A stretch of DNA of 54,613 nucleotides from Candidatus Fermentibacterota bacterium (GTDB lineage Bacteria > Fermentibacterota > Fermentibacteria > Fermentibacterales > JCC-6), in the NCBI GenBank assembly GCA_014728175.1, contig WJMA01000027.1, positions 1 through 54,613 of the forward strand. Reading direction: 5' to 3'. The position numbers and the translations under genes are program-made. This document shows, piece after piece, positions 15,981 to 24,806 of this stretch. Within the stretch, counting starts at the first letter, position 1. The number at the start of each line of letters is the position of its first letter. Below the pieces are notes generated by a model. It was not told the DNA's origin, searched no databases, and saw only the letters and a list, made by a program, of their open reading frames with translations.

Positions 15981-17212
15981 TTCTGGCCGTCGCTCTGGGC
16001 CTGGGCGTGATAATCCTGTTCCACGAGTTCGGTCATTTCATCGTGGCCAAGTTGGTGGGTCTGGAAGTGGAGAGGTTCTCCATAGGATTCCCCCCCCACG
16101 TGGTCAAGCTGAGGAAGGGTGAAACCGAATACTGCGTGGGTGCGATACCCCTGGGCGGCTATGTGAAGGTGGAACTGGGAACCTCCGGCGAGGAGGTCTC
16201 GACCACTCCCTGGTACCTGAGGATGCTGGTAGTGCTGGCCGGTCCCGGGGCCAACCTCTTGCTGACCGCTCTGTTACTGTTTCTGGTTCTGGGCGTCGTG
16301 GGAAGGGAGGTGTCCGTGCTCTACCCGGTCGTTGAGAACCCGGACAATGTCCTGGGCCTTGCTCCGGGAGACACGGTGGTGTCGGTGGAAGGTCGCCCCG
16401 CAGATAACTACTCCGACGCCATCCGGTCGCTGCAGCAGCACCGTAGTGGCACCATGGTGGTGGGATCGGAGGCCGGGCGGAGAGAGGTTTCGTACTCGCT
16501 TTCCCCGGATGAGGTAATACCCTTCGAGCCCCTGGTTCCTCCGGTCGTAGGCGAGGCCGCGGTGGGAACGCCGGCCTTCGAGGCCGGAATAAGAAACGGC
16601 GACAGCCTGGTCTCGGTGAACGGCAGGCCGGTGAAGAGCTGGGCGGACCTGACCGCGCTGGTCCAGGACTCAACGCTGTATCCGCTCAACATAGCTTACG
16701 TTCGCGACGGCAAGGTGCATTCCGCCGAGTTGACCCCGATCGTGGTGCAGGGCAACAGAAGGATCGGTGTGGTTGCCCGTACCCGGACCAGAAGGATGCT
16801 CTTTCCCCTGCCCCGGGCGGCGGCCCTGGGGGTGGAAGCTGCGCTGAAGGGCGCGGCCGGATACTACCGGACCCTGGTGGGGCTGTTCACCCGGCCCCGG
16901 GAGCTGGTACGCATGTCCGGGGGACCGGTCTATCTGGCCGAGACCCTTGGACAGCAGGCCGGTCTGGGTGTGGCTCGGCTTCTGGAGACCGTGGCGGTCA
17001 TCTCGCTGGCCGTGTTGGTGTTCAATCTGTTGCCGATTCCCGTGCTGGACGGGGGCCAACTCATCTTCCTGGCCTGCGAGGGAGTAAAGGGCCGTCCCCT
17101 CTCCAGAAGGAGCGTCAGGATAGCACAGCAGGCGGGAATATTCGTCATCCTGGTCATATTCGTCCTGGTGGTAAGCAAAGACATTTCAAGGCTTTACACC
17201 CGGGTGTGGTGA
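15971..17212 (+). CDS. rseP: Site-2 protease RseP family, two PDZ domains
   Basis: This is an intramembrane zinc metalloprotease that cleaves anti-sigma factors and signal peptides. The zinc motif HEFGH lies in the first membrane helix (near residue 18) and the third ligand region 'NLLPIPVLDGGQL' near residue 351. Two PDZ domains lie between residues ~115 and ~275 ('GLAPGDTVVSVEGRPADNY' and 'GIRNGDSLVSVNGRPVKSW'). Length is 413 residues. The start overlaps dxr by 10 bases, and dxr-rseP adjacency is common. It ends 11 bases before a convergent gene. Confidence 0.95.
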   Translation: MLIVLAVALGLGVIILFHEFGHFIVAKLVGLEVERFSIGFPPHVVKLRKGETEYCVGAIPLGGYVKVELGTSGEEVSTTPWYLRMLVVLAGPGANLLLTALLLFLVLGVVGREVSVLYPVVENPDNVLGLAPGDTVVSVEGRPADNYSDAIRSLQQHRSGTMVVGSEAGRREVSYSLSPDEVIPFEPLVPPVVGEAAVGTPAFEAGIRNGDSLVSVNGRPVKSWADLTALVQDSTLYPLNIAYVRDGKVHSAELTPIVVQGNRRIGVVARTRTRRMLFPLPRAAALGVEAALKGAAGYYRTLVGLFTRPRELVRMSGGPVYLAETLGQQAGLGVARLLETVAVISLAVLVFNLLPIPVLDGGQLIFLACEGVKGRPLSRRSVRIAQQAGIFVILVIFVLVVSKDISRLYTRVW

Positions 17213-17223
17213 ACCGCTCGGCT

Positions 17224-19020
17224 TTAGGGTCCGCCCCTCAAAAATCGGAGAAGACTTTCGGCCTGGTCATGATCGGGATAATCACCCAGAAGCTTTACCA
17301 GCAGGGAGTCCGCGGCCGTGCTGTCTCCCCTCCGGGTATACAGCAACGCCAGATCGAACCTGGCCAGAGGGCGTGAGGGATCGATGCCTATCGCGCGGCG
17401 CAGCCTGTTCTCCGCAAGATCGTTAGCTCCGGCCATGCCTGCTGCCAGCGCCGCGTTGACCATTACTCCGTAGTCCCGGTCGCCCCCCGACCTCAGCGCT
17501 TCCTCCGCGCTCTGCAGGGCCAGTTGGGCGTTCCGCACGGACAAGGCCGTCTCCAGGGCGACCGACCACCCCCACAGCCCCTTGCCGGAAAGGTCCTCGA
17601 TCGCCCGGGCCGCCCTCACCGCCTCTCCGGGGTTCCCCGCGTCACGGGCGGCCATGGCCAGCTGGGTCCAGACCACGTCCAGGGAGGGGCGCAGCTCGAC
17701 CGCCTTGCGGGCGGTATCCAAAGCCTCATCGAACCTTCCCGCCAGCCTGAGGGCCTCCGCGGCCTGGGCCAGATGCCTGCCGTTGCGGTCCAGACGGAAG
17801 GCCTTTCCGAAGAGCTCGGCCGCCAGGTCAGGCCTCCCCGCATCTCGCCGGTATATGGCGGCTTCCTCGTAGACTCCGGCGTTGGGGTCGGCCCGAAGGG
17901 TCTTTTCGAATCTGGCGAGGCTGAGCTCCGGTTCCAGGAACGAGCCTACGGCCGGCCCGGCCGCCACCAACGCCGCCAAGGCCGTCGGGGCCAGTATCGA
18001 TGTTCGGCGGGAAAGGCTGGCGACCAGAAGGGTGTAGGTGGGCAGGAGCATGACGGCTATCAGATCCCAGTCCCGGCTGGGGCCCCTCTCCATGGGGAGG
18101 AAAAGGATTACCAGCAGGCCCATTACGGCCGGAGGAAACAGGGAGAGCCTCGCTCTCCGGCCGACACATGTCAACATGGCCAGAACCCCTGGAGCGGAGA
18201 AAAACATGGCTTTCAGCGTCTGCATCGTACCTCTCGGGCCGAAGGACGGTGGAACGCTAAGTGTTTCGCAGGCCAGAAGAAGCCAGGCGAGCAGAGCTCC
18301 CAGGGCCATGACCGGGGGGAGAAGGGCCGCAGGCCTTCTCCTGCGCAGGACGTAGAAGACGACTCCGGGAAAGAGCGCCACCCCCAGAACGTGGAACAGG
18401 GCGGCCAGAGAGGCGGCCGTCGATACCGCCCACGGCGTGGACCCCCTGCGGATGAGGGCCAACGTGAGCATGGACAGGGCCGCCAGGGGCGCGTAGCTCT
18501 CCACGTAGCCGGTAAAGAAGACTATCCACGTGGGAGCGAGAAGAAGAACCATGACCCATGGGGCTCCCCTGGAAGGCATCGAGGTGGAGAAGAGGTAGCA
18601 GGAGAGCATGTAGATCGCGGCGGCCGCCGCCCCCACCAGGACGAAGCTGCCCTCCGGCCTCATCCCCAGGCCAACCAGCATCGAATGGAGGTAGGTGTCC
18701 CCGGGCTCGAAGGCGCCGCTTGCCGCTACGCCCTGTTTCGAGGCCAGGTTTCTCAGCCTCAGGGCACCATCACCCCACAGATGGACATCGGGGGCAAAAA
18801 GCAGGGAGCAGCCTACCAGGAGCACCAGGGCCAGGCCGGCGCTCAGACGAAGATCCGAGAAGGCCAGAATCAGAACCAGGGCCAACCCGACCGCAACCAG
18901 GACCTGGGATGGGGAGGAGAAGCCGGGAGAGTACCAGGAGGAGCCGAGTAGAACCAGAAGAACCAACGCTGTGGGTCCGGTAAGGCGGAGGGCGATTCGC
19001 CACCCCCTCCCTCCGATCAT
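17224..19020 (-). CDS. Polytopic membrane protein with C-terminal TPR repeats
   Basis: The N-terminal ~370 residues contain ten or more hydrophobic helices. An acidic periplasmic motif 'VHLWGDGALRLRNL' near residue 75 and 'GPSRDWDLIA' near residue 313 recall GT-C glycosyltransferases (PMT/GT39-like), which place catalytic Asp residues in the first extracellular loop. From ~380 on there are tandem TPR-type helices ('YEEAAIYRRDAGRPDLAAELFGKAF', 'AEALRLAGRFDEALDTARKAVELRPS', 'DLALLYTRRGDSTAADSLL'). A membrane glycosyltransferase with TPR tail is plausible but unproved. It is the second gene of a minus-strand pair; its ATG overlaps the stop of the upstream lipoprotein gene. Confidence 0.65.
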   Translation of the reverse strand: MIGGRGWRIALRLTGPTALVLLVLLGSSWYSPGFSSPSQVLVAVGLALVLILAFSDLRLSAGLALVLLVGCSLLFAPDVHLWGDGALRLRNLASKQGVAASGAFEPGDTYLHSMLVGLGMRPEGSFVLVGAAAAAIYMLSCYLFSTSMPSRGAPWVMVLLLAPTWIVFFTGYVESYAPLAALSMLTLALIRRGSTPWAVSTAASLAALFHVLGVALFPGVVFYVLRRRRPAALLPPVMALGALLAWLLLACETLSVPPSFGPRGTMQTLKAMFFSAPGVLAMLTCVGRRARLSLFPPAVMGLLVILFLPMERGPSRDWDLIAVMLLPTYTLLVASLSRRTSILAPTALAALVAAGPAVGSFLEPELSLARFEKTLRADPNAGVYEEAAIYRRDAGRPDLAAELFGKAFRLDRNGRHLAQAAEALRLAGRFDEALDTARKAVELRPSLDVVWTQLAMAARDAGNPGEAVRAARAIEDLSGKGLWGWSVALETALSVRNAQLALQSAEEALRSGGDRDYGVMVNAALAAGMAGANDLAENRLRRAIGIDPSRPLARFDLALLYTRRGDSTAADSLLVKLLGDYPDHDQAESLLRFLRGGP

Positions 19021-19421
19021 ATCCTGCCCTGCGAATCTTCGTCGGAGACGGCCGGAGCGGGTGCGGAATCGGGCAGCGACTCCGGGGGCTGCTCCTCCTG
19101 ACAGGATGGCGGAGGCTGGGGTTGCTTGGCCAGGCTGTCCTTCAGGCAGGCGTAGAGATACACGTACCTGGCCGGCCTTTCCTCACAGAATTCGATGAAG
19201 GCCTCCATCTCCGAAGAATCCGGCCTGCCCGGCGGGTCGCTACTCAGGCAGACGGCCAGCTTTCCGGCCCATAGCTCTATTCTGGATCTGTTCCCGGGGC
19301 TTAGCGATTCGGGTTTCTTTGCCCCTCCGCAGCCGCCCGAAAGAAGGAGGAGAAGACATCCGCCGGCAAGCGCCAACGCTCCTATCGGTCTCCGGGTTGA
19401 TACGGGATTTCTCCTGCTCAA
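19017..19421 (-). CDS. Small lipoprotein
   Basis: This 134-residue protein has a basic N-terminus ('SRRNPVSTRRP'), a hydrophobic stretch and a lipobox-like 'LLSGGC' with the Cys near residue 31. The mature part has a short Cys-containing helical region ('MEAFIEFCEERPARYVYLYACL') and ends in a Pro/Gln/Glu-rich tail. TTG at 19421 is the only usable start. It is translationally coupled to the TPR membrane protein downstream (4-base overlap), so the two probably act together at the envelope. No family was recognised. Confidence 0.6.
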   Translation of the reverse strand: MSRRNPVSTRRPIGALALAGGCLLLLLSGGCGGAKKPESLSPGNRSRIELWAGKLAVCLSSDPPGRPDSSEMEAFIEFCEERPARYVYLYACLKDSLAKQPQPPPSCQEEQPPESLPDSAPAPAVSDEDSQGRI

Positions 19422-19628
19422 GGCACCGTTCCCATCGGTGAGGGTACAACGACTATGAGATATATGGACCGGTTGCGGCGGCAGACAAGCGGGGAGATGC
19501 GCGGATTCGCGGCAGGCGGTGCTGGAACGACGCGGTTCGAACGGGGTAGGATAACTTGGTCCGGTCGGGTCAAAAGAGCCGCGAGAACGCTGTTTGGTGC
19601 TCTCCTGTTCGGTGGTTTGGGCTGGCAG

Positions 19629-19634
19629 TATAAT
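19629..19634 (+). promoter_or_regulatory. -10 box for the 974-residue envelope gene
   Basis: A perfect TATAAT lies in the 287-base divergent gap (19422-19708), but no good -35 is seen 16-18 bases upstream. The rest of the gap shows no RNA gene; an 85-codon open frame across it has no coding character. Confidence 0.35.
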
Positions 19635-19708
19635 CCCTCCCGCGCGGTTGGGACGGTCGTCGAAGTCGGAGGTGTGAGATCTCCCCTTTCAGGTTCTTCC
19701 TTTCGTCG

Positions 19709-22633
19709 TTGATTCTGTTTACCGGTCTGGCGTCTGCCACCACGTACGGGCGCAGCAAGGTCCAGACATCCATGCCGAACTGGTGGGTGGTTCAGAGCCA
19801 GAACGTGACCATAGTCTATCCCCAGGGGTCGGAGACGGTGGCAGAGAGCCTGATGGCTATTTCCGAGAAGGAGATAGATGAGCTGGGGGCGTTCTTCGGT
19901 TACATCCCCGCGCATCGTATTCCCATCGTCCTGTACACCTCGCCCGCCAGCTTCCGCCAGACCGACATAACCACCCAGGAAATAGGTGAGGCTGTGGGAG
20001 GCTTTACGGAGTTCTTCAAGGGACGGGTGGTGGTTCCCTACACCGGGGTCTGGTCCGAGTTCCGTCACGTCGTTACCCATGAGCTTAACCACGCCCTGGT
20101 CATTGATATGCTCTACGACACGTCGATCGAGCGCATCGTGCGCTCCAACGCTCCCCTGTGGACGCTGGAAGGGCTGGCCGAGTACACCTCCGAGGGCTGG
20201 AACGCCGACGCGGAGGCCGAGTTCAGGGACATGGTCATATCCAACCGGATGGTTCCCATCCGACAGCTCTCCCGACGGGCGGACTACATAGTCTATACGG
20301 AGGGACAGGCCCTGTACCATTTCATCGCCACCAGGTACGGGGAAGACAAGCTCAGGGAGTTCGTTCGCAACCTGGGAGCGTCGGGGCAGCTGGATCGGGT
20401 GGTGGATAACGTTTTCAACATGACCGTGGAGCAGCTTAGCGACAAGTTCATCGAATGGGCCCGGGAAACGTATTGGTCCGAGCTGGCCTGGAGTGAGGGG
20501 CCGGAGGACGTGGCCAGGCCGCTTCCCGGTGGCGACCAGGTGTACCAGATGGGAACCGTCGTGTCCCACGACGGCCGCTACGTCGCCGGCGTGGAGCAGC
20601 ACAAGGGCAACTACGCGCTTACGGTCAGGTCCACCATAGACGGCCGGGTCGTCGACCGGCCGTTCGAGGAGGGAGGAGTAAGCGACCTCGGGATCTCGCC
20701 CGCCTACCGGGTCTGTACCTTCTCGCCCGGCGGCGACTCTCTGGCTCTGGTCTATCACGAGTTGGGTTGTGACCGGCTCGCGGTGCGCAAGATCGACGGG
20801 GACCTGACGGATCTACCGGTAAGATTCGACCTGATAAGGGACCCCTCCTGGTCGCCCGACGGAAGGTACATAGCCTTCGCGGCCCTGGAGAACGCCCAGC
20901 TGGACGTATACCTGTGGGACACTTCGTCGCGAACCCTGTCCAGGCTGACCGAGACCTCCGAGGGGGAGAGGGATCTCAACTGGACCGACCGCGGCCTGCT
21001 GGCCAGCGTGGAGTCCGCATCCTGTGAAACCTGCCGGATAATGGCTTACCGGCCCGTAGGAGAGGCGGAGGTGCTGTTCGCCGATTCCGCCGAGATCAGG
21101 TATCCCGTATGGACGAACGAGGGTCTTCTCTTCCTCTGGAAGAGGGAGGGCCCGGCGGACGTATACCTCTACAGGCCCGATTCCGGCGAGGTGGTCCAGA
21201 CCACGAACCTCTACCGGAGCATCGATTGCCTTTCCTGGGCCGAGTCCTCCAAAACCATGGTTTTTCTTTCCTCCAACTGGTCGGGCGGAAACGTATTCAT
21301 AGCCGACGGGATTACCTCCAGGAGGGTCAGCTACCGGCCGGGCAGGACCATCGAGGTCACCCGCCCGGCCCCTTCCCGACCGAACGCTTCGTCCGATGAT
21401 GAAGGCTCCCCTGCGGATTCCACGCGGAGCCGGCCGGCGCCCCGGGCTGGACCCGAACCCCCTCCGGGAGGCGAGAGACCGCCGGGGCCCCGCCGCCAGG
21501 GAGAGGCGGGCGTCCCGAGATCATCGTACCTCAGGATAAGCCCCTACTCCTCCAAGCTGTCGCTGGACTACGTAAACGCCCTGGCCTCTTTCGACTCCTT
21601 CCTGGGATTGGCGGGGTATACCCAGTTCGTGTTCAGCGACGTCCTGGCCCATCATAGGCTCTATCTGAGCGTCGATTTCAACGGCAGCGTCAACGACGCG
21701 GACGCCGTCGCCAGCTACAGCTACCTTCCCATGAGAACCGACCTGGGAACCACGCTGTTCAGGCAGACCAGCAGGTATCTGTTCAAGTTCGAGGACGGGC
21801 ACACCGAAGAGGTTAGAGACGTCAACCACGGTGGAGCCGCGGGAGCCCTGTATCCCTTCAGCCCGGCCTTTAAGGTCGAGGCGGACGCTGGATACAGGAG
21901 GATCAGCCGGGTGGGAACGTGGAACTCGGACGCGGATTTCAGGGCGGACGTCTTCTTCTCCTCGTTGGGGCTGGTGGTGGATAACGCGAAGTACGGATAC
22001 GTCGGTCCCAGGATAGGAAGCAGGCTCAGGATGGGCATCGAGGCCGCCCCCGGCATAGACGGATCGGCAAGCTACTACGTGGCCAGCACGGATCTCCGGC
22101 ATTACGTCTGGGTCTCATCCAACGTAAGCCTGGCCATGAGGCTGGCTGGGGCCACCAGCTGGGGCCAGGATGCACCGGAGTTCTTCCTGGGCGGAGCAGT
22201 CCCCCACAGGTTGATATGGGGCGAGGTGGAGGAGTTGGGTGATCTGGTGGGCTTCTACACCAACTACGCGGACATACTTCGCGGCTACGACTACGCCGAG
22301 TTCAACGGCAGAAGGTACGTCTGCGCCAATCTGGAGATGAGGGTGCCCTTCGTGAAGCGGATGGACCTCGGTGCGCCCCTCCCCATGACCCTGAGCAACA
22401 TCAGAGGAGCGCTGTTCGTTGACGCCGGAACCGCGTTCGACGACGTCCACGATTGGCGGGGGGCAGAGGTCGACGGCGGCTACCGGCTGAGGGACATCAA
22501 GCTGGGGTTCGGCATAGGTTTCAGGTTGAACCTGGGCTACTTCGTGCTCAAGGAGGACACGGCCTGGAGAACGGATCTGCGCAGTGTCTCCCATCACCCG
22601 AGACACTACCTCACACTCGGGGCCGAGTTTTGA
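19709..22633 (+). CDS. Gluzincin-TolB propeller-Omp85-like barrel protein
   Basis: This is a 974-residue envelope protein in three parts. Residues ~20-260 form a Peptidase_MA-like gluzincin domain with HELNH at 124-128 and the third ligand in 'EGLAEY' from residue 154. Residues ~270-545 carry TolB/WD40-like propeller blades ('DPSWSPDGRYIAFAAL', 'DLNWTDRGLLA'). After a Pro/Arg/Ser-rich linker (~550-600), residues ~605-974 look like an outer-membrane barrel: 'LRGYDYAEFNGRRYVCANLEMRVPF' near 855, 'IRGALFVDAGTAFDD', and a final Phe. TTG at 19709 gives a poor signal peptide. The preceding in-frame codons (19679-19708, ISPFRFFLSS) would complete one, preceded by GGAGGTG at 19668-19674, but with no standard start codon. 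A near-cognate ATC start or a frameshift is possible. Confidence 0.78.
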   Translation: MILFTGLASATTYGRSKVQTSMPNWWVVQSQNVTIVYPQGSETVAESLMAISEKEIDELGAFFGYIPAHRIPIVLYTSPASFRQTDITTQEIGEAVGGFTEFFKGRVVVPYTGVWSEFRHVVTHELNHALVIDMLYDTSIERIVRSNAPLWTLEGLAEYTSEGWNADAEAEFRDMVISNRMVPIRQLSRRADYIVYTEGQALYHFIATRYGEDKLREFVRNLGASGQLDRVVDNVFNMTVEQLSDKFIEWARETYWSELAWSEGPEDVARPLPGGDQVYQMGTVVSHDGRYVAGVEQHKGNYALTVRSTIDGRVVDRPFEEGGVSDLGISPAYRVCTFSPGGDSLALVYHELGCDRLAVRKIDGDLTDLPVRFDLIRDPSWSPDGRYIAFAALENAQLDVYLWDTSSRTLSRLTETSEGERDLNWTDRGLLASVESASCETCRIMAYRPVGEAEVLFADSAEIRYPVWTNEGLLFLWKREGPADVYLYRPDSGEVVQTTNLYRSIDCLSWAESSKTMVFLSSNWSGGNVFIADGITSRRVSYRPGRTIEVTRPAPSRPNASSDDEGSPADSTRSRPAPRAGPEPPPGGERPPGPRRQGEAGVPRSSYLRISPYSSKLSLDYVNALASFDSFLGLAGYTQFVFSDVLAHHRLYLSVDFNGSVNDADAVASYSYLPMRTDLGTTLFRQTSRYLFKFEDGHTEEVRDVNHGGAAGALYPFSPAFKVEADAGYRRISRVGTWNSDADFRADVFFSSLGLVVDNAKYGYVGPRIGSRLRMGIEAAPGIDGSASYYVASTDLRHYVWVSSNVSLAMRLAGATSWGQDAPEFFLGGAVPHRLIWGEVEELGDLVGFYTNYADILRGYDYAEFNGRRYVCANLEMRVPFVKRMDLGAPLPMTLSNIRGALFVDAGTAFDDVHDWRGAEVDGGYRLRDIKLGFGIGFRLNLGYFVLKEDTAWRTDLRSVSHHPRHYLTLGAEF

Positions 22634-23352
22634 CCAACGAGGTTCTATGGCTGCTATTCATGACCGGTACCCTGCTGGTGGTGCTGGGGGTGTTCCGCTG
22701 GTTCGGTCGGGAGGGTCTGCTGGCCCTGATCGCCGCGGCCATAATCGTCTGCAATCTGCAGGTAATGAAGATAACCACCCTGTTCGGCGTTACGGTGACT
22801 CTGGGGAACGTGCTCTACGGAACCGTATTCTTCTGCACCGATCTCCTCAACGAGATGTACGGACCGTCCGCCGCCAGAAAGGGAGTTCTGATAGGCTTCG
22901 TGTCCATGCTGTTCATGACCGCCGTGATGCAGGTGGCTCTTCTGTTCGGAGTCGCCGACGATCCCTGGGCGGTGGAGGTGCAGGAGTCGATGCGGACCAT
23001 ATTCGGGTTCATGCCCAGGTTGGCTCTGGCCAGTCTGGGAGCATACCTGCTCAGCCAGTTCCACGATGTGTGGGCATTTCACTTCTGGCGCCGGAAGACC
23101 TCCGGAAGACACCTCTGGCTCCGCAACAACCTCTCCACCATTGTGAGTCAGCTGATCGATACCCTGGTCTTCTGCACCATCGCATTTTTGGGGGTTCTGG
23201 CCAGGGAACATTTTATGCAGGTTATGGTAACGACATACGTGATGAAGCTGGTGGTGGCGGCGTTCGATACACCGTTCATGTACCTGGGCAGGAAGCTGGC
23301 CGGCGCCGGGTACGGAGTGGAAGGGAACGTCTCCCGACCCCACCGGATTTGA
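22630..23352 (+). CDS. Queuosine precursor transporter (YhhQ/vut_1 family)
   Basis: Six or so transmembrane helices and the family motif 'LGNVLYGTVFFCTDLLNEMYGPSAARKGV' near residue 60 identify a VUT_1/YhhQ protein, which imports queuosine precursors (preQ0/preQ1-type) in studied bacteria. The later 'QLIDTLVFCTIAFLGV' and 'YVMKLVVAAFDTPFMYLGRKL' also fit. The frame extends upstream inside the preceding gene. TTG at 22630, overlapping its stop as TTGA, gives the natural 240-residue protein. Substrate is inferred from the family; no queuosine synthesis gene is in the window. Confidence 0.87.
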   Translation: MTNEVLWLLFMTGTLLVVLGVFRWFGREGLLALIAAAIIVCNLQVMKITTLFGVTVTLGNVLYGTVFFCTDLLNEMYGPSAARKGVLIGFVSMLFMTAVMQVALLFGVADDPWAVEVQESMRTIFGFMPRLALASLGAYLLSQFHDVWAFHFWRRKTSGRHLWLRNNLSTIVSQLIDTLVFCTIAFLGVLAREHFMQVMVTTYVMKLVVAAFDTPFMYLGRKLAGAGYGVEGNVSRPHRI

Positions 23353-23362
23353 GAGGGGGAGG

Positions 23363-24202
23363 TTGTTGAGGCCCGTTGCTTTGGTCTGGACGGCATGTCT
23401 GATCGTGGCATGCCCCTCGGCGCTTGGTTGGATATGTCCCGCCTGCTCCACGGAGAGCGAAGGTCTTCTCTGCACAGACTGCGGTCTACCCCGCCCGCCC
23501 GAGGGGATGGGGTACGCCCCGGCCTGCACCGTCGAGGTGCGGGGGGCCGCCGTACGGGTGGAGAGCTTCTTCGTAGACTCCTTCCCGGTCACCTACAGGG
23601 AGATCCTGCCATGGATGAACGAGAACGTTTCCACCCTGGAGGACATGGCGGGCATCGTAACCGGCCAGTACGACGCCAACCTGCAGTTTCTCAGATACAC
23701 CCCGTTCACGGGGAACAGCGAAGGCACGGGAATCACCGTTCCCTCCAACTGCTTCTCGCTTCCGGTGGGCTCCTTCACCTACGAGGGAGCGGCGTCCTAC
23801 CTGCAATCCAGGGGGGCCAGGCTACCCACCACCGCGGAGATACTGGCCGCAAAGCGTCAGGGCCTGGTCGACCGATTCGACGTGGAGTCGGTCATGCGGA
23901 GGTTCGCGGCCATGATGCGCAGCACCATGGGTTCCATGCTGGGTGACCTTGCCAACCAGGCGATGTTCGCGGGATACAGCACGGTCGACGAGCGGCTGAT
24001 GTGGGAATGGACGACCGACGCCTGGCGTCAGCCGCCGGATTCGATATACCGGCTCGACGCGCCCTACAGGGTAATAGTCAGGCCCACGGAGGAAGCCGAG
24101 CTGGGCGCCGCGGGCAGTGACATGGGTTATTTCAACGTTACTTTCAGGGGGGTAGTGCCGATCCTGACCGGGGAAGGGCAGGATCGACCCGAAGGGGGAT
24201 AG
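23363..24202 (+). CDS. Secreted SUMF1/FGE-like protein with zinc ribbon
   Basis: The 279-residue product has an N-terminal signal peptide ('RPVALVWTACLIVACPSALG'), then a four-cysteine ribbon (CPAC...CTDCG) near residues 25-41. The domain beyond it resembles the formylglycine-generating-enzyme/sulfatase-modifying fold: 'VESFFVDSFPVTYREILPWMNEN' matches 'v-sF-iD-tEVT-~qY--F', 'ASYLQSRGARLPTTAEILAAKRQG' matches the 'RLPTEAEWE-AAR' block, and 'MWEWTTDAW' matches 'VWEWtsd-'. The Cys residues of true FGE are not obvious, so a binding role is more likely. It lies in an envelope-gene run; TTG start at 23363. Confidence 0.65.
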   Translation: MLRPVALVWTACLIVACPSALGWICPACSTESEGLLCTDCGLPRPPEGMGYAPACTVEVRGAAVRVESFFVDSFPVTYREILPWMNENVSTLEDMAGIVTGQYDANLQFLRYTPFTGNSEGTGITVPSNCFSLPVGSFTYEGAASYLQSRGARLPTTAEILAAKRQGLVDRFDVESVMRRFAAMMRSTMGSMLGDLANQAMFAGYSTVDERLMWEWTTDAWRQPPDSIYRLDAPYRVIVRPTEEAELGAAGSDMGYFNVTFRGVVPILTGEGQDRPEGG

Positions 24203-24206
24203 ACTT

Positions 24207-24806
24207 ATGTGGAAGATGATCATTCTCCTGGCGGCGGTCGTAGTCCTTGGCGTATTGGGCTGCGGAGGTAGAACTGTAACCAGAACCGAAACCGACACTG
24301 TAACCGACCTCAGCGGAAGATGGAACGATACGGATGCCCGTATGGTGGCCGACTCGATGGTCGAGCAATGTCTCTCCGGCGATTGGCTGGACGAGTACGT
24401 GAATCGAAGGAGCGGGGAAAGCTACCAGAGCAAGCCGACCATAGTGGTGGGAAGCGTGTTCAACAGGAGCTCGGAGCACATAGGCACCGAGGTCTTCATG
24501 AACGAGATCGAGCGGGCCCTTCTGGAGTCCGAACGGGTCCAGATAGCCGCCGGAAGGGGTGAGGACGTGGAGATCAGGGAGGAAAGAGCGGAGCAGCAGA
24601 TGTTCGCCTCCCCGGAGACCGCGGCCAGCTTCGGCCGGGAGATCGGAGCGGACTACGTGATGATGGGCAGCGTCGACTCCATAGTTGACGAGGGAGGTGA
24701 AACCAGGGCCATATACTACCAGGTCAGCCTTCAGCTCATAGACGTTGAAACCTCCCTGAAGAGCTGGATGGGCAGCCTGGAGATAAAGAAGATCGTAGAG
24801 TGGTAA
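24207..24806 (+). CDS. LpoB-like lipoprotein (penicillin-binding protein activator family)
   Basis: The 199-residue lipoprotein has a signal peptide with lipobox 'VLGVLGC' (Cys near residue 19). The body follows the LpoB pattern: 'KPTIVVGSVFNRSSEHIGTEVFMNEIERALLESERVQIAA', 'ADYVMMGSVDSIVD' and 'YYQVSLQLIDVETSLKSW'. In E. coli LpoB activates PBP1b from the outer membrane; here only family membership is claimed. The next gene, a COG3014-like lipoprotein, overlaps by 7 bases, an association seen in several proteobacteria. Confidence 0.8.
   Translation: MWKMIILLAAVVVLGVLGCGGRTVTRTETDTVTDLSGRWNDTDARMVADSMVEQCLSGDWLDEYVNRRSGESYQSKPTIVVGSVFNRSSEHIGTEVFMNEIERALLESERVQIAAGRGEDVEIREERAEQQMFASPETAASFGREIGADYVMMGSVDSIVDEGGETRAIYYQVSLQLIDVETSLKSWMGSLEIKKIVEW

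Noticed and set aside
17524-18951. 475-codon open frame on the plus strand
   Set aside because: It is antisense to the membrane/TPR gene and rich in Gly/Gln/Arg low-complexity text.
19455-19712. 85-codon frame in the divergent gap
   Set aside because: It is Arg/Gly-rich with no ribosome-binding site, contains the TATAAT box, and ends inside the next gene.
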